A program made the translations under genes and the position numbers. A stretch of 64,000 bases of DNA from Gambelia wislizenii (lineage: Eukaryota > Chordata > Lepidosauria > Squamata > Crotaphytidae), in the NCBI GenBank assembly GCA_030847615.1, contig JAUMIR010000004.1:233922501-233986500 (forward strand), written 5' to 3'. Positions 32,443-43,700 of this stretch are shown one piece after another. Each line of letters opens with the position of its first letter. Position 1 is the stretch's first letter. The notes under the pieces are model-generated. The model was not told where the DNA came from. It saw nothing but the letters and a program-made list of their open reading frames with translations, and ran no database searches.

Positions 32443-33334
32443 TCATTGGATGGAGGACAGAAGGACTGCCGTCCCAAATGCAGCCTCGCTCCTAGAATGA
32501 GTGTCCAGTCTGTAATGTGAGATGAATGTTAATGGTGAAGACCAAGTCGCAGCATGGCAGACGTTCTCTAGGGGTACCCCAGAAAGGAACGCAGTCGAAG
32601 TGGAAACAGCTCTAGTAGAATGTCAACGAACCTGCGGAGGCAAAGGCTTCTTCGCCAGTTCATAGCGGAGAGCAATAGTTGACGTCACCCACTTCGAAAG
32701 ACGCTGTGACGAGATCGGTGCACCTTGCTTCAAATCAGCATAGGAGACGAAGAGCTGAGGTGATTGATGGATTGGAGCAGTCCGTTGTATGTAGAATGCA
32801 AGCGCCCTCCATACATCCATGGAGTGGGTGGTATGCTCGAATTTGTCCTTCGGGTCCTGACTCAAGGCAGGCAGAGCGATGGGTTGGTTAAGGTGAAAGC
32901 TAGAGAACCCTTTGGGGAGGAAGGAAATGTCCGGCCTCAACACGACCTTATGCTTGTGGAAGCAGGTATACGGAGGGTCCAACCTTAAGGCACACAGTTC
33001 TCCAACTCGACGAGGTGAGGTGATGGTGACTAGGAAAGCAGTCTTCCAAGTCAGCAGTCTGAGATCTGTAGAAGCCATGGGTTCGAAGGGTCATCTCACC
33101 AGTTGGGAGAGGATGAGTTCGAGGCTCCAGGTCGGAGTGGGATCGAGCACTGGAGGATGGAGATTGACATAGCCCTTCAGGAACTTCTTCACTGGTGGGT
33201 CCTGGAAGGGAGACAGTCGAACCCGAGCTTGGAATTCGACAGAGATGGCCGCCAGATAGCCTCTGAGAGATGAAACCGAGAGCCCTGCTTCGGACAAACG
33301 GAGGAGGAATTGGAGGACCATAGGTACTGAACAA
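32443..33334 (-). pseudogene. DIRS tyrosine recombinase (YR), element D
   Basis: One reading frame runs from 33321 to a stop at 32443-32445, with two internal stops (near 33088 and 32620). The core-binding part reads 'LRLSEAGLSVSSLRGYLAAI'. The catalytic tetrad blocks are 'TSPRRVGELCAL' (Arg), 'HSTRAVSTSTAF' (His-x-x-Arg) and 'THYRLDTH' or 'SHYRLDTH' (Tyr). The final residues read 'EAAFGTAVLLSSIQ'. All four catalytic positions seem kept, which is better than in element C. The enzyme would catalyse integration of circular DNA; the two stops inactivate this copy. Confidence 0.88.
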
Positions 33335-33490
33335 GATTGAGCATCCGATCCTCAGTCAGCCAGGAACCCCTTGAAACGGTTCCACTTTAGTAGTAGGCTA
33401 TCTGAGTGGAAGGCTTCCTAGCAGCATCTACAACCGCCTGGACCTCTTGAGGTAGAGGGGAAGAAGAGATGGCATGAGACGGATGGGGAC

Positions 33491-34270
33491 TCACGGGCAT
33501 ATCCTCCAAGCCATCAAATGAAGAGTGTCGAGGTCAGGATGCCTGACCTTCCCTTGTTGAATGGTGACCAGATCAGCCCAGATTGGGAGGTGGGGGAAAC
33601 ACCGTCTGGACAGAAGTAGCAACAGTGCGAACCATGGTTGCCGCGGCCACCACGGAGTGATGAGGATCGTATCTGATTGGTCCCGACGTAGCTTGGCAAT
33701 GACCCTCGTCAGTAATGGGATCATAGGGAAGAGGTACAGGAACGGTCCGTTCCATTGAAACAGGAAAGCGTCCCCTCTGGAACCGCTGTCCCGTGCTCTG
33801 GAGCAGAACTGGTAGCACTGCTTATTCTGAGTGGTCGCGAAGAAGTCTATCAGTGGAGTCCCCCATCAATGAAAAAGGTCTGCCACCACGCTTTGATGGA
33901 GCACCCATATGTGGACGCTGGAATTGGAACGGCTCAGTCCCTCTGCAAGAATGTTCTCCTCTCCAGGTAGGTGGATGGAGTGGAGAAGAAAGTTCCTTTG
34001 GATACACCAGTCCCAGATCTGAAGGGTGAGCTGAAGAAGCTGGGGGGACTTTGTACCTCCCTGTTTGTTCAGGTAATACATGACGGAGGTGTTGTATGTG
34101 AGGAGAAGCACGGTCTTGCCCCACACCAACAGTTCGAAGGCCTGAAGCACCTTCTGAACTGCAAGGAGCTTCAGTATGTTGATGTGTAGCTCCCGTTCTT
34201 CGGCGCTCCAGGAGTTCTGGATCTCGTGGGGCCCTCGGTGGGCTCCCCAGCCCTTAAGAGATGCATCCAT
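33491..34270 (-). pseudogene. DIRS RNase H domain, element D
   Basis: It reads 'MDASLKGWGAH' (first Asp), 'LHINILKLLAVQKVL' (the Glu position appears as Lys) and 'VLLLTYNTSVMYYLNKQGGT', where the expected TDNT has Tyr for Asp. Then come 'IHLPGEENILAEGLSR' and 'PLLTRVIAKLRRDQSDTIL'. At least one catalytic Asp is therefore gone. There is a frame change after ~33866. Confidence 0.82.
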
Positions 34271-34336
34271 AGTGAGGGAAACATCTGGTTGAGGAGGGTC
34301 GAACGGAAGATTGGAGAATACGTTGGTCGGTGCTAA

Positions 34337-35264
34337 TCACCAGTCCAAGGAACAATGGACGGAACGGGGCATCGTTAGGAGTGTCCCAGGGGAGTCTCGT
34401 ACATGGTTGAAGACTTCCAGGAACCAATGTTGAAGCAGTAGAAACCGAATTCTGGCCAGGCGAGTGACTGACATAGTGGCTGCCATGTGCCCCAACAGGA
34501 CTTGAATGGCATGTGCCCGGACCCGTCGGGACCGACAGCACTCATGGATCAGGGACCGAAGGGTGTCGAAGCGATCCACAGGAAAGGATTCTGCTGCGGA
34601 GATCAAATCCAGTTGAACTCCTATGAACTGGATCGATTGAGTAGGGGCTAGCTGCGACTTTTCCATGTTCACAACAAGTCCCAGGTTGTCTAACACATCT
34701 AGGGTAAGAGCAATGTCCATCTCGAGTTGGTGCTTGGTATTTGCCACAATCGCCAATGTAGGGGGAAACCACCACGCCGTGCTGTCAAAGGAATGTAACC
34801 ACCATCACCATACACTTCGCTAAGAACCTCGGGACCGTTGAGATTCCGAAGGGGAGAACATGAAACTGGATGGCATTGTCCCCAATCTGGAACGCTACGA
34901 ACCTCTTGTGGGAAGGATGGATCCCGATGTGGAAGTAGGCATCCTTGAGGTCTATGGACGCAAACCAATCCCCTTGTTGAAGGAGAGGAAGGATGGTAGC
35001 AAGGGTGATCATCCTGAACTTTTTCGGGGCGATGTACTCGTTCACACCCCTGAGGTCGAGGATGGGATAGAGGCCTCTGTCCTTCTTCGCAACAAGGAAA
35101 TATCTGGAGAAGAAGCACTGGCGATGAACCTCGGCGTCCATGGGTTCGATGGCTCCTTTTTGAAGCAGTGTCCGAACCTCCTTGATGAGAGGGGAGGGCG
35201 GCGTGGGACAGACCAGACCTGTTGGAGGCAGTTCATTAAATTCGATCCAGCAGCCATGTCATAG
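34337..35264 (-). pseudogene. DIRS reverse transcriptase, element D
   Basis: The blocks are 'FFSRYFLVAKKDRGLYPILD', 'ITLATILPLLQQGDWFASID' (first catalytic Asp in SIDLKDAYFH), 'QFHVLPFGISTVPRF' and, after a frame change near 34785, a region that should hold YLDD (34790-34740; read in pieces as 'IGDCGKYQ' and 'AIVANTKHQLEMD'). The catalytic pair is not cleanly readable and may be damaged. The thumb region 'VVNMEKSQLAPTQSIQFIGV' follows. Confidence 0.85.
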
Positions 35265-35385
35265 AATGTGAAGTACACAGTGGTCCGATGTTATCAAGGA
35301 CCAGGCGTCCTGGAACAATGACAGGCGGTCTCCAAACAGGGGGGTCTAAAAGAAAAGGTAAATATCAGAATGAGGACAAGCCAAT

Positions 35386-37669
35386 TCAGAACCTCCTCCT
35401 GCCTTGATCTTTGGAATTTTGCTTAGAGGGCAGGTGGTAGCAGGAGGTAGATGCCTGGCTCCTCACCGATGAGGCAGACAACATCGGCTGCTGGAACCTT
35501 GAGGATTGAGGCATATTGCCCCATCTAAAAGACTGGCTGTAGGAGGAGGCATGCCAGCCCGAGCGGTGCCTAGGACGATAGGCAGAAGATGAAGCTGATG
35601 GCATACTGTACTTCCGTGTGGTGGTCCTCATCTTCTGCATAAACTCAAGCTTTTCGTCTGTCGACCCATTGAAGAGGCCAGAGCTGTCAAAAGGCATATC
35701 CTCAATGGTCGCAGCAGCTTGTGTAAAGAACCCAGACGACCGAAGCCAGGCATGGCGCCGCAAGGCAATGGAATCTGCCACAGTTTTGGCCGCACACTCA
35801 GCTACGTGCCTTGCAGAATTCATTTGTTGTCCTGCGAGCAGTTGGGCGTCCGCCTCGATGGCCTCAGCTAATTGTCGCCTCTCCTCAGGCAGGTCTTGGA
35901 TGAGAAGCGCCATCCTCTCCCACAGGACATGCTGGTAGGCCCCCATGCACGCCGAGTAATTGGCAATTCGGAAGCTGAGCCCAGCAGCCGAATATATCTT
36001 CTTGCCAATAATATCTAGCTCCTCCCCTCCAGGTCCGAAGGGGTGGATTGCACCCGACGTCGTCTTCTAGGCTGCGCTGCTTCAACAACCACCGAGTTCG
36101 GTCTCAGATGCTCCTGCAGCCATTCGATGCCGTCCCCAGCCACTCGATATAGCTGGTCAATCCACTTCGAAGTCGACGGGATCGAAGATGAATTTTCCCA
36201 CGAACCCTGTGTCAACTTCAGAAGAGACAGGAGGACCAGGATGCGGGCAGTTGGGGGAGCCTTCAACCGGCTCGGACTCCTGCTCAGTGACCTTGAGCTC
36301 CAGGGCATGCGACATGCACACTACCTGCTCTGAGAAGGAGCAGACATCATCCGTAGGCAAGGACGAGTCCTCATCCAGCAGTTCCGGCTGGGGGGATGGC
36401 AAATAATGTAAGTACTCATCAGAGGAATAGGATGAGACTGACGAATCCGATGACAGAGATGGGCTGTGGCGGCGGCCTTGCAGGGACGATGTACGAGGTG
36501 GCGGAGTCGGAGGCAGCGGAGGCAGCATGTGGAATGGAGACACTTGACAGCTCGTGTCTTTCAGCACTGGCTTTGATGGGTCCTTGGCAGGAAAGGAACC
36601 CTTGTCGAGGCCACTAAAAGATAGACAAGGCGGAGACAGCGACAAGGCATGATGGGTCGCTGCTTTGGAAGTCAGTTGGAACACACACTCTCCAGTGATG
36701 TCAGCGCTTGATGTTTTCATCAGAGGCGCAGTGAAAATAGACCTGGCCAGGTCATAGGCTCCGTTCGCCGGTTCATCCTCTTGAATCTGAGAGGTGGACG
36801 GTTGGGGCTCATCGTCAAGACCCCGAGCAGCAGCAGAGGAATCCTGAAGCAACTCTGAACGGGAGACAAGCAAGGCAGGTGAAAGACCACGGGCCCATAG
36901 AGACTTCTGCTTCCTCAGCAGAACCCACTTGAACTTCGACAATCTCCAAGGAGGGGGTCGGGGTGATAGCTCTAGATCGGGGCTGCTCGTTATCAACGTC
37001 TCGGTCCTGAGGCGAACGTTGAGGCTGTGGTACTGCAGGAATGAGTTCCTGTTGAGGAGGAGCAGGGTTCAGCGCAGCAGACAAAGTGGCCTCCGGGCCT
37101 CAAATAGCCCCCTTGGGCCTCTCCTCAGCATGTGGGCACTTAGCCTTCTTCTTCTTAGGGGCTTTGTCCCTAGAAGATGCAGTATACTACAGGTTTCAAC
37201 CACCATCCTTCGAACCTGATCGATCCTGAGGCTTGTCCTTGGATCTGACGGCCAACGAATCTGAGGAGGCTCAGTCCCCAGTCAGGACAGGCCTTGTGGC
37301 ATGCTTGTGAGAGTGGAGCACAGCCTCTGGATCAGATGCCACCAAATGGTGCCGAAAAGGGCTCCGTGAGCGGCGGCGCTTGGCCTGAGGAGACTTCGAC
37401 AAGGGGGACCATCCCCGCTGTTGCGGTGAGGTACCCTGTCCCACGAAGGGGGTCGAGGAGGAAGATGGAATCAAAGACTTTTCGTAGAGAAAAGACTTGA
37501 GGCGGCAAGATCGGTGTTTCCGCGCCTGAGGCATAAAGGCCTTACAGTGCACACATGCATCCACATTATGGGACTCACCCAAGCAGATCAAGCAACGTGA
37601 GTGATGGTCAGAGCTGGGCAATTTCGTCTGGCAGATGACACACCATTTGAAGCCAGTTTTAGTGGCCAT
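35386..37669 (-). pseudogene. DIRS gag, element D
   Basis: The start is taken at the ATG 37669, giving 'MATKTGFKWCVICQTKLPSS', then 'CLICLGESHNVDACVHC'. These paired Cys/His motifs suggest a zinc-binding module. A basic patch 'KRRRSRSPFRHH' follows, then a long Ser/Pro-rich, low-complexity middle (frame 36996-36157, with 'PELLDEDSSLPTDDVCSFSE'), and a helical C-terminal part (35946-35386) with 'LPEERRQLAEAIEADAQLL'. The frames are joined by two shifts (about 37270-37080 and 36157-35946). The function is presumed to be structural particle formation and RNA packaging. Confidence 0.82.
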
Positions 37670-37911
37670 GGCAAGGCACAACAATCAAGTCATAGTCAGA
37701 ACAGTCGGGGTCAAACCAAAATCAGAGATCAGAACCAAAGCCAAAGGGGCGCGAAAATCGTCGTCAGAAAACCGAGTCAAGCCAGAAATCACAGTACAAC
37801 CACAAGTGAGAGAAGAAAGAATCATCGTCAAAAAATCCAGTCCGAGTCAAAACCAAAAGTGAAAGTGAGTACAACTAGCGAGCAAAGGTTACTTTGAGCT
37901 GCTAACGTGGC

Positions 37912-38092
37912 GGAAAAAAAGGAACTGAGGGGAATTAGGAGGGAGCACCTTTTAAGGGACCATTACTGTGGGCGGAGTTACTGCCAAAAATGTATCAAAG
38001 CACATTCTGCCTAGCGATACCAGAGGGGTCCGTATGCTCTGCGCTGGCGCAGGAATAACCCAACTGTGTGCTTCACAGAGACCACGAAGACG
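37912..38092. repeat. right inverted terminal repeat of DIRS D
   Basis: It mirrors 31935-32105: 'gggcggagttactgccaaaa', 'cattctgcctagcgatacca', 'ggcgcaggaataacccaact'. The outermost bases 'cttcacagagaccacgaaga' reappear in reverse complement in the ICR. Confidence 0.9.
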
Positions 38093-38118
38093 ATCCCTGC
38101 ATATCCCAATCTTTTCTG

Positions 38119-38312
38119 GGAGCCAGTGTGTTGTAGTGGTTTGAATCCAAACTCAGCTGTGAAAACCCAATGGATAACCATGAGGAAGTCACACTCTCTC
38201 AGCGTCAGAGGAAGACAACTGTTCTGAACAAATCTTGCTGAGAAAATCCTGTGATAAATTTGCCTTAAGGTGTCCATAAATTAGAAATTACTTGAAGGCA
38301 TACAACAATCTT
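38119..38312 (+). mobile_element. Sauria-type SINE (BovB-tailed), plus strand
   Basis: It begins 'gggagccagtgtgttgtagt' and continues through 'ggaagtcacactctctcagc', 'gaggaagacaactgttctga' and 'cttgctgagaaaatcctgtg', to a BovB-like tail 'ccataaattagaaattactt' with 'gaaggcatacaacaat'. The tRNA-like head is shortened. The same family occurs inverted at 44430-44640. Confidence 0.82.
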
Positions 38313-38520
38313 TTGTGGAGTGTGTCCATATCTGCTCTCTAATATTATTTTATTATTGGAGGAGATTCTCACTTTGTGATCACATAAACACATTAATAAA
38401 ATTATTCAGTTGTTATATGGTGTCATTAGTAATGGGATATTTATAATATATTTATACTTAAGGGCAAACCAGAAAGATATGTTGTACTGTAGTCTCAACA
38501 AACTAAAGGAAATTGCAGTC

Positions 38521-39645
38521 AGCCCTCCACCTTTGCAGGGGTTAGGGGAGCAGGACCCACACAAAGGTGGGAAAACCACGAATACAGTTGCTGCTGCCAA
38601 CCCCTTTCTGAAGCCTGAGGCGGCTATGTCAATGTGCACAAAACAGCCTCAGACATTGGGAGGGAGAGCATAAGGAGGGAGGAGCAACTGACAGGCGGGA
38701 CACCAACCAGTCCAAAGTGCACTTGTTTGAAAACCTGACTACACTACCACAAACCCTCCATTCTGGACTGCCTTCCTCATTGCTCCTATGCTCCTCCATT
38801 GTTTCCTTCTCTCCACCTTTCTCTAGCCTGCCATTCAGCTCCTTGCTGGTGCTTCCCTCCACCCAAATGTCTGACGCTGTTCTGTGCACATTTATATAGC
38901 AGCCTCATGCTTTGCGAGGGGGTTGGCAACAGCAATGCGATCACTGGTCCCCCCCCCAATGCCTGAGGCTGTTTTGTGCACATTCTCACAGCATCCTCAT
39001 GTGTTGGAAGGGGGTTGGTGGCAGTGGTAGCAAGCACAGGTGCTCCCCCCACCCGAAGTCCGGATTTGTTATCTACACATTCACACAGCAGCCTCAGGCT
39101 TCAGGAGGCAATTGGTAGCGGTGATCTCTGGTTCTCACCTCTCCCGATGTCTGAGGCTGATGTGTGTACGTCTTCACACCAGCTTCAGGTTTCCAGAGGG
39201 GGTTGGTGGTGGTGAGAGCAGCAGCACTGATAGCTGATGCTCCCCCTTCCTAATGGCCAAGGTTGTTGTGAGCACATTCACACAGCATTCTCAGATTTCA
39301 GAAGGGGGTTGGTAACAGCAGTGGCAATTGCTGGTGCTCCTCTCTCCCAATGTCCAAGGCTGTTCTGTAAACATTCACACAGCATCCTCAGGTGTCGTGA
39401 CAGGGTTGGTGGCAGCGGCAGCGATTGCTGGTGCTCTGCCCTCCCAAAGCCTGAGGCTGTGTGCACATTCACAGAGCAGCTTCAGGCTTTGGGAGGGGGT
39501 TGGTGGCAGCAGCAGCGATCGCTAGTGCCCCCCTCCTGATATCCTAGGCTGTTGAGTGAATGTCCAAGCAGTGGCTTCGGGGGGGTGGGGGTAGCTGCAG
39601 AGACGTGGTGGCAAACTCACAAATAATCAAATCCGTGGATGTCAA
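38521..39645. mobile_element. Tigger-like element expanded by ~100-bp VNTR
   Basis: The left part 'cagtcagccctccacctttg' and the right part 'aatccgtggatgtcaaacca' look like Tigger-type termini, although the right end is unclear. The inside (~38585-39560) is about eight degenerate units of 90-105 bp built on 'cagcctcaggcttcgggagg', 'gggttggtggcagcagc', 'cgatcgctggtgctccc' and 'tgaggctgttttgtgcacat'. A non-repeat stretch (~38665-38870) interrupts the first units. Confidence 0.65.
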
Positions 39646-39716
39646 ACCAGCAACTGAAGACAGCTGACTCTATAATATATGAAAATTGTACCATAGATAT
39701 TTGCCTAATGGACATA

Positions 39717-39828
39717 CAGTAGGCTCTTGGTATCCGCTGGGGTTTTATTCTAGGACCTCCCATGGATACCAAAATCTGTGGATGCTCAAGTCCCATTATA
39801 TACAATGGCACAGTAAAATAGTGAACAA
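39717..39828. mobile_element. Tigger/pogo-like MITE half
   Basis: 'cagtaggctcttggtatccg' preceded by TA, then 'cccatggataccaaaatctg' and 'gatgctcaagtcccattata', are classic Tigger-type subterminal sequence. The second TIR is not found before the DIRS F remnant starts at ~39830, so the element is truncated. Confidence 0.7.
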
Positions 39829-39829
39829 A

Positions 39830-41240
39830 AGAGGGATCTAACCAGAGAACCACTGAATCCTTATGAAAAACACACAACTCCTTACAAACTGACAATGCCC
39901 TCAACTTAGAGACTCTGTGACAAACGTAATAGCAACCAAAACTAAAATTTCCAATGTAAGAAATTACATATCCACTGATCTCAAAGGTCCAAAAGGAGCT
40001 TTCAACAAAGCCCACAATACCACATGCAGATTCCACAAAGGAAAACAATGAAACATCCTGAGCCAAAGCAAGGATGCTCCCTTCAAAAAAACCCCGCTTC
40101 ATATGAGGATGGGATTTGAGCAGTATTTCCCCACTTCCCTTTTAAGATGGAACCCAAGGTAGACATATGTCTCCTGAGGGTGTTAGTACTAAGACCCTTA
40201 TTCAATCCTGCCTGCAAGAAAGCCAGAACCAAACCTACTGAAGCCAACTGAGGATGCATCCCTTTATGTCTGCACCATCTAAAATAAGCTCTCCAATTAG
40301 ACTCGTACAGACACTTAGTGGAAGGTCTCCTAGTTGAGAGGATGGTGTGAATAACATCCTCATCATACTCCTCAGCCACCAACCTTTCCTGCTCAACCTG
40401 CAGATGTGTAACTGTAACCAGCCTGGGTCGGGATGCAGAAGTTCTTTTTAATGTATCAGGCCAAACCAAGTTGGTAGAGGCTGACTCTCCTGAACATGCA
40501 TGCCGACTATTTCTGAAAACCACGGCCAACAAGGCCACCTGGGTGCTATCAAAATCACTTCTTCCCCCACCACCCTTATTTGCCACAGCACTTTGGATGA
40601 AAGCACAACTGAAAGAAAGGCATAGCACAACACCCTTAGCCAAGCAGTCATCAGAACACCTGTCCAAAACCTCAATACGAATCAAGAGAGTTTGTGGCTT
40701 TTCTGCGAAGAAAAAAGTTCCACCCATGGGTTGCCAAACCTTTGGACTACTCTGTGAATGACCACAGAGCTCAGGGCCCACTCTCCCTACTTCACACCCA
40801 CCCTGCTCAACCAATTAGCCTGGCAGTTCAACTGCTCTTTGATACATTCCCCTCTCAGAGACTGAAGATGAGGCTCCCCTCATTACAACCGGAGTGCCTT
40901 CTCTCACATCGAGACCATGGCAGTGACCCCCTTGCCTATTTATGTGGGCTTTGGTGGACATGTCTGTCTGGAACAACACATACTTGCCCTGAACTTCCAC
41001 CTGCAAACTGAATAGCACCAGACACATCACCTGTAGTTCCAGCCAGTTGATACTGTTTATCCTTTTAGAGGGTGACCAGTGGGCCTGTGTCATCTGCCCA
41101 TTGCAGTGTACTCCTCATCCTCGCAGACTGGCACTGTTAGTCACCACTATTCTCCTTGGCTCTCTGATGGGCATACCCACCCTGAGAAATGGCCATCCCA
41201 GAATAAACCATTCCTGTTTGGGTGGCAGGTTGAGAAATTG
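39830..41240 (-). mobile_element. DIRS remnant F (RNase H and recombinase)
   Basis: On the minus strand 41160-40815 reads 'SINWLELQVMCLVLFSLQVE' and 'HINRQGGH' (RNase H; the expected TDN is read FQTDMST). The 243-codon frame 40814-40086 continues with 'NKGGGGRSDFDSTQVALLA' and the recombinase core-binding part 'STRRPSTKCLYESNWRAYFR', 'LAFLQAGLNKGLSTNTLRRH'. In another frame near 39950-39890 it reads 'YVCHRVSKLRALSV', which keeps the first catalytic Arg. The catalytic C-terminus is cut off by the Tigger fragment. Confidence 0.82.
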
Positions 41241-41689
41241 AATAATTTCTCTAAAAAGAGAAAAAGGAGAAAAATCTCTTCACAAATCTCCTCATGGCTC
41301 CTCAGAATGGCTCCTCATAAATGGCCATCACCTTGAGCTCAACTGTCCCAGTTAGGGTGGTAACAACTGAAGGCAAGTGAAAAAGATCAACCCTGATAGG
41401 TTAACAAAGGCCAAAAGCACTGAATCAGGCCAATGTCATAAGGATGGTGCTGTTCAAGCAAATTGTAGCCACTGAATCCAATCAATAAAATCCTCAAATT
41501 CAGTAAGGAAGTCACATTTTAGCCACAGCACTAAAGCCCTGTCCTGATCCAAGCTGAGGCAGGATAGAACTGGGAAGTTGGGACTGGCCCTCACTCTTAG
41601 GGTGGTAAGGGACAGATTGAAAGCTTTGTTTGTGAAGCACGAAGGAGGAGCCAGACCTAGCATGAAGGATTGACTCCCCACACTGCAGG

Positions 41690-42165
41690 AAAAAAAGGTC
41701 ATGGAAGATTACTTCAGTATATGACCATAGCAGCAAGACTGTTGTCTGTGCAACGATGGAAGAATTCAACACTAGCCATTATGGAGGAATGGCTAATGAA
41801 ATTGATAGATTTAGCAGAAATGGGTCAGAAAAAAGGTCAGTAGTGACATTCATCAAAGACTAGAAACTGCTTATAGATTTTTTTTGCGGGGGCGGGATGA
41901 CCTTTTGGTTTTGATGATTAGAAAGAACAGGTTATTGAAAGAAGGGATCATGTTGTAATTTTGGAGAGAGAGGTATGAATAACTATATCCCTACATAACT
42001 GCCAAAAGGAAGATTGAAAGTCACTTTTTCTTTTCTCTTTCTTTTTTCTTTCTCTTTCTTTACATTTGCTTTGTATTATTTAATTTTTATTTTATGATAT
42101 TTCAGTTTTGCATCATTTCTTTGCTTCTAATCTTTCTAATTTTAAGGTATTTTAAAACTTTTAAT
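41690..42165 (+). mobile_element. L1 LINE 3' end fragment
   Basis: In plus-strand frames 41720-41850 reads 'TIAARLLSVQRWKNSTLAI' and 'EEWLMKLIDLAEMGQK', the C-terminal block of reptile L1 ORF2, comparable to 'ITCARILYAQKWKWREVS' in the L1 at 59650-61808. A T/C-rich stretch and an A-rich tail (~42160-42178) follow. Sequence at 41250-41690 is unassigned. Confidence 0.65.
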
Positions 42166-42875
42166 AAAAAATAAAAAAGTCAATATGTGCATTTTAAATT
42201 GGCCCAGAAATGCACCAGCAATCAGAGCAAGTAATACAATATAGATATCACCAATCAAACCTCTCCTAATACTCAGAAGACTGCATTTTGCAATAGCTGA
42301 AATTCTTGAACTATCTCAGAGACAATATTCACATAATATGCTACAGTATTAATGGTTCAATATACTGCAAATGCATAATCAGATATACTTCTGAAACTTA
42401 CCACCATGGGAATATGCAATAACACTTTTGAACTACTATGGCCAGAAAACGTTCACAAATAGCTAATGCTTCACTGCAAAAGTTGTAGCTGAATCGGTTG
42501 CTAAAAGCTGCTACATTTCTCTATTTATCAATATGAACCATGTATCATAGCTAAGCAGGTGAGTGAAATGTTCTAAATGAGACTGGCAAGGAAACACTCC
42601 ATTATAGGCATTTCCACAAAGGAGTCTGTCCTACTACCACTGCTCTTCTCTAATGCTGAACTGAGAATATGTGGAAGTTTACATTCAAATACTAGTTTCA
42701 AAAAACTAAAAACAACATTTAGGCTCCTGGACAAAACTGAACAGATAGTTCATTAAGAGTAACAGGAATTCACAAATGAACAGGAATATAGAGAGGAAAG
42801 GAAGAGTAGTAAAATTGTTAAAATTTTTGTTACTTAACATCTTCACTCATTATTGAAAAATGCAATGTTTCTTAC

Positions 42876-42951
42876 CTGAAGCAACAACAGTGCTTGCCCA
42901 TAAGGTATTTTCAATGCTTAGACTTTCATGAACAGTTGGATCACTATCTTC
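42876..42951 (-). CDS. ATP9B: ATP9B exon (76 bp)
   Basis: The acceptor '...ttttttacAG' and donor 'GTAAGA' flank a phase-0 to phase-1 exon encoding '[20 protein letters not shown]' and 'TVVAS', plus the first base of the next Gly codon. It follows directly on 'EGTFTR' of the exon at 44921-45001. '[14 protein letters not shown]' is a conserved ATP9-subfamily stretch in the actuator-domain part of the pump. The frame is open with no damage, so the gene is taken as active. Confidence 0.94.
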
Positions 42952-43607
42952 CTGTAAAAAAATGGTATCAACTTGAAAACATGATCACACGTACAGACAC
43001 ATTCATATATGTATGACTGTTTCTCTCACATACATAATTCAGAGAGAAAAGGGTTTGTTTTTTAAGAGAACTACAGTATATAATCAACAGGACATCTTGA
43101 ACTAAAATTGCATGTTGTATCCAGAATTTGGTTAACTGTATGCCTGTATATAAGTCAACTTAGTACTAATAAGCTAAACCAACTGTTCATCTCAAACTAT
43201 AGTACACTACTGAATGACTGGGACGTGTTAAATTATGTAAATGTTAACGTAATTGGTTCCATTAATTCAATGGGTCTACCCAGTTTGGACCAACACCTGG
43301 GTTTTTATTTGAAGGCAAATATAACAGACTAGCCTTATCAGAAAAAGGTCTGTTACTCTGAAAACCCAGAAGATGGTTTTGTTTAGTCATAGCCTCTGTA
43401 GGAATAAGACTAATCTCGTTAATATGCTATGGATATAATCTCTGAATGATGACAGAACAACAACAGCAACAATAAGTGGGACTGGATTGATGAAATGCAA
43501 GATTTCATTGCTATCTGAAGAATGAAAGTACAATCTGGAAACTAAACAGGAAGAGCTTGCTTCTGGTAGAATCGCTGTATACTCAGTGTTTCTGTGTCCT
43601 TGCTGAT

Positions 43608-43700
43608 ATTTGTTGTTGTTAACTGTCTTCGAGTAAACTTTGACTCATGGTGACCGCATGAATGAGAGAGACATCTCTAAGACCCTCTGTCTTCATCCAC
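43608..43700 (-). mobile_element. BovB/SINE 3' tail fragment
   Basis: 'ttgttgttgttaactgtctt' followed by 'ctttgactcatggtgaccgc' and 'gagacatctctaag' is the reverse complement of the BovB-type 3' terminus (compare the end at 1560-1625). It may be from a LINE or a BovB-tailed SINE. Confidence 0.65.

Larger units (their letters stand above)
31899..38094 (-). mobile_element. DIRS-like retrotransposon D, near full length (6.2 kb)
   Basis: The order on the minus strand is gag (37669-35386), RT (~35141-34337), RNase H (~34270-33491) and tyrosine recombinase (33334-32443). It has inverted terminal repeats (31935-32105 and 37912-38092) and a clear ICR (32185-32275). Long frames survive, but in-frame stops and an RNase H active-site change are visible, so it is unlikely to be autonomous now. 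It sits in an ATP9B intron with its coding strand the same as the gene. Remnant B (4047-5876) belongs to the same family. Confidence 0.92.
30216..42875 (-). other. ATP9B intron (12.7 kb), transposon-rich
   Basis: The intron is bounded by canonical GT-AG signals on the minus strand. About half of it is identifiable transposon: a MITE, DIRS D, a SINE, a VNTR element, a Tigger fragment, DIRS F and an L1 end. Sequence between 30216-30780, 31094-31898 and 42160-42875 shows nothing recognisable. Confidence 0.85.
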
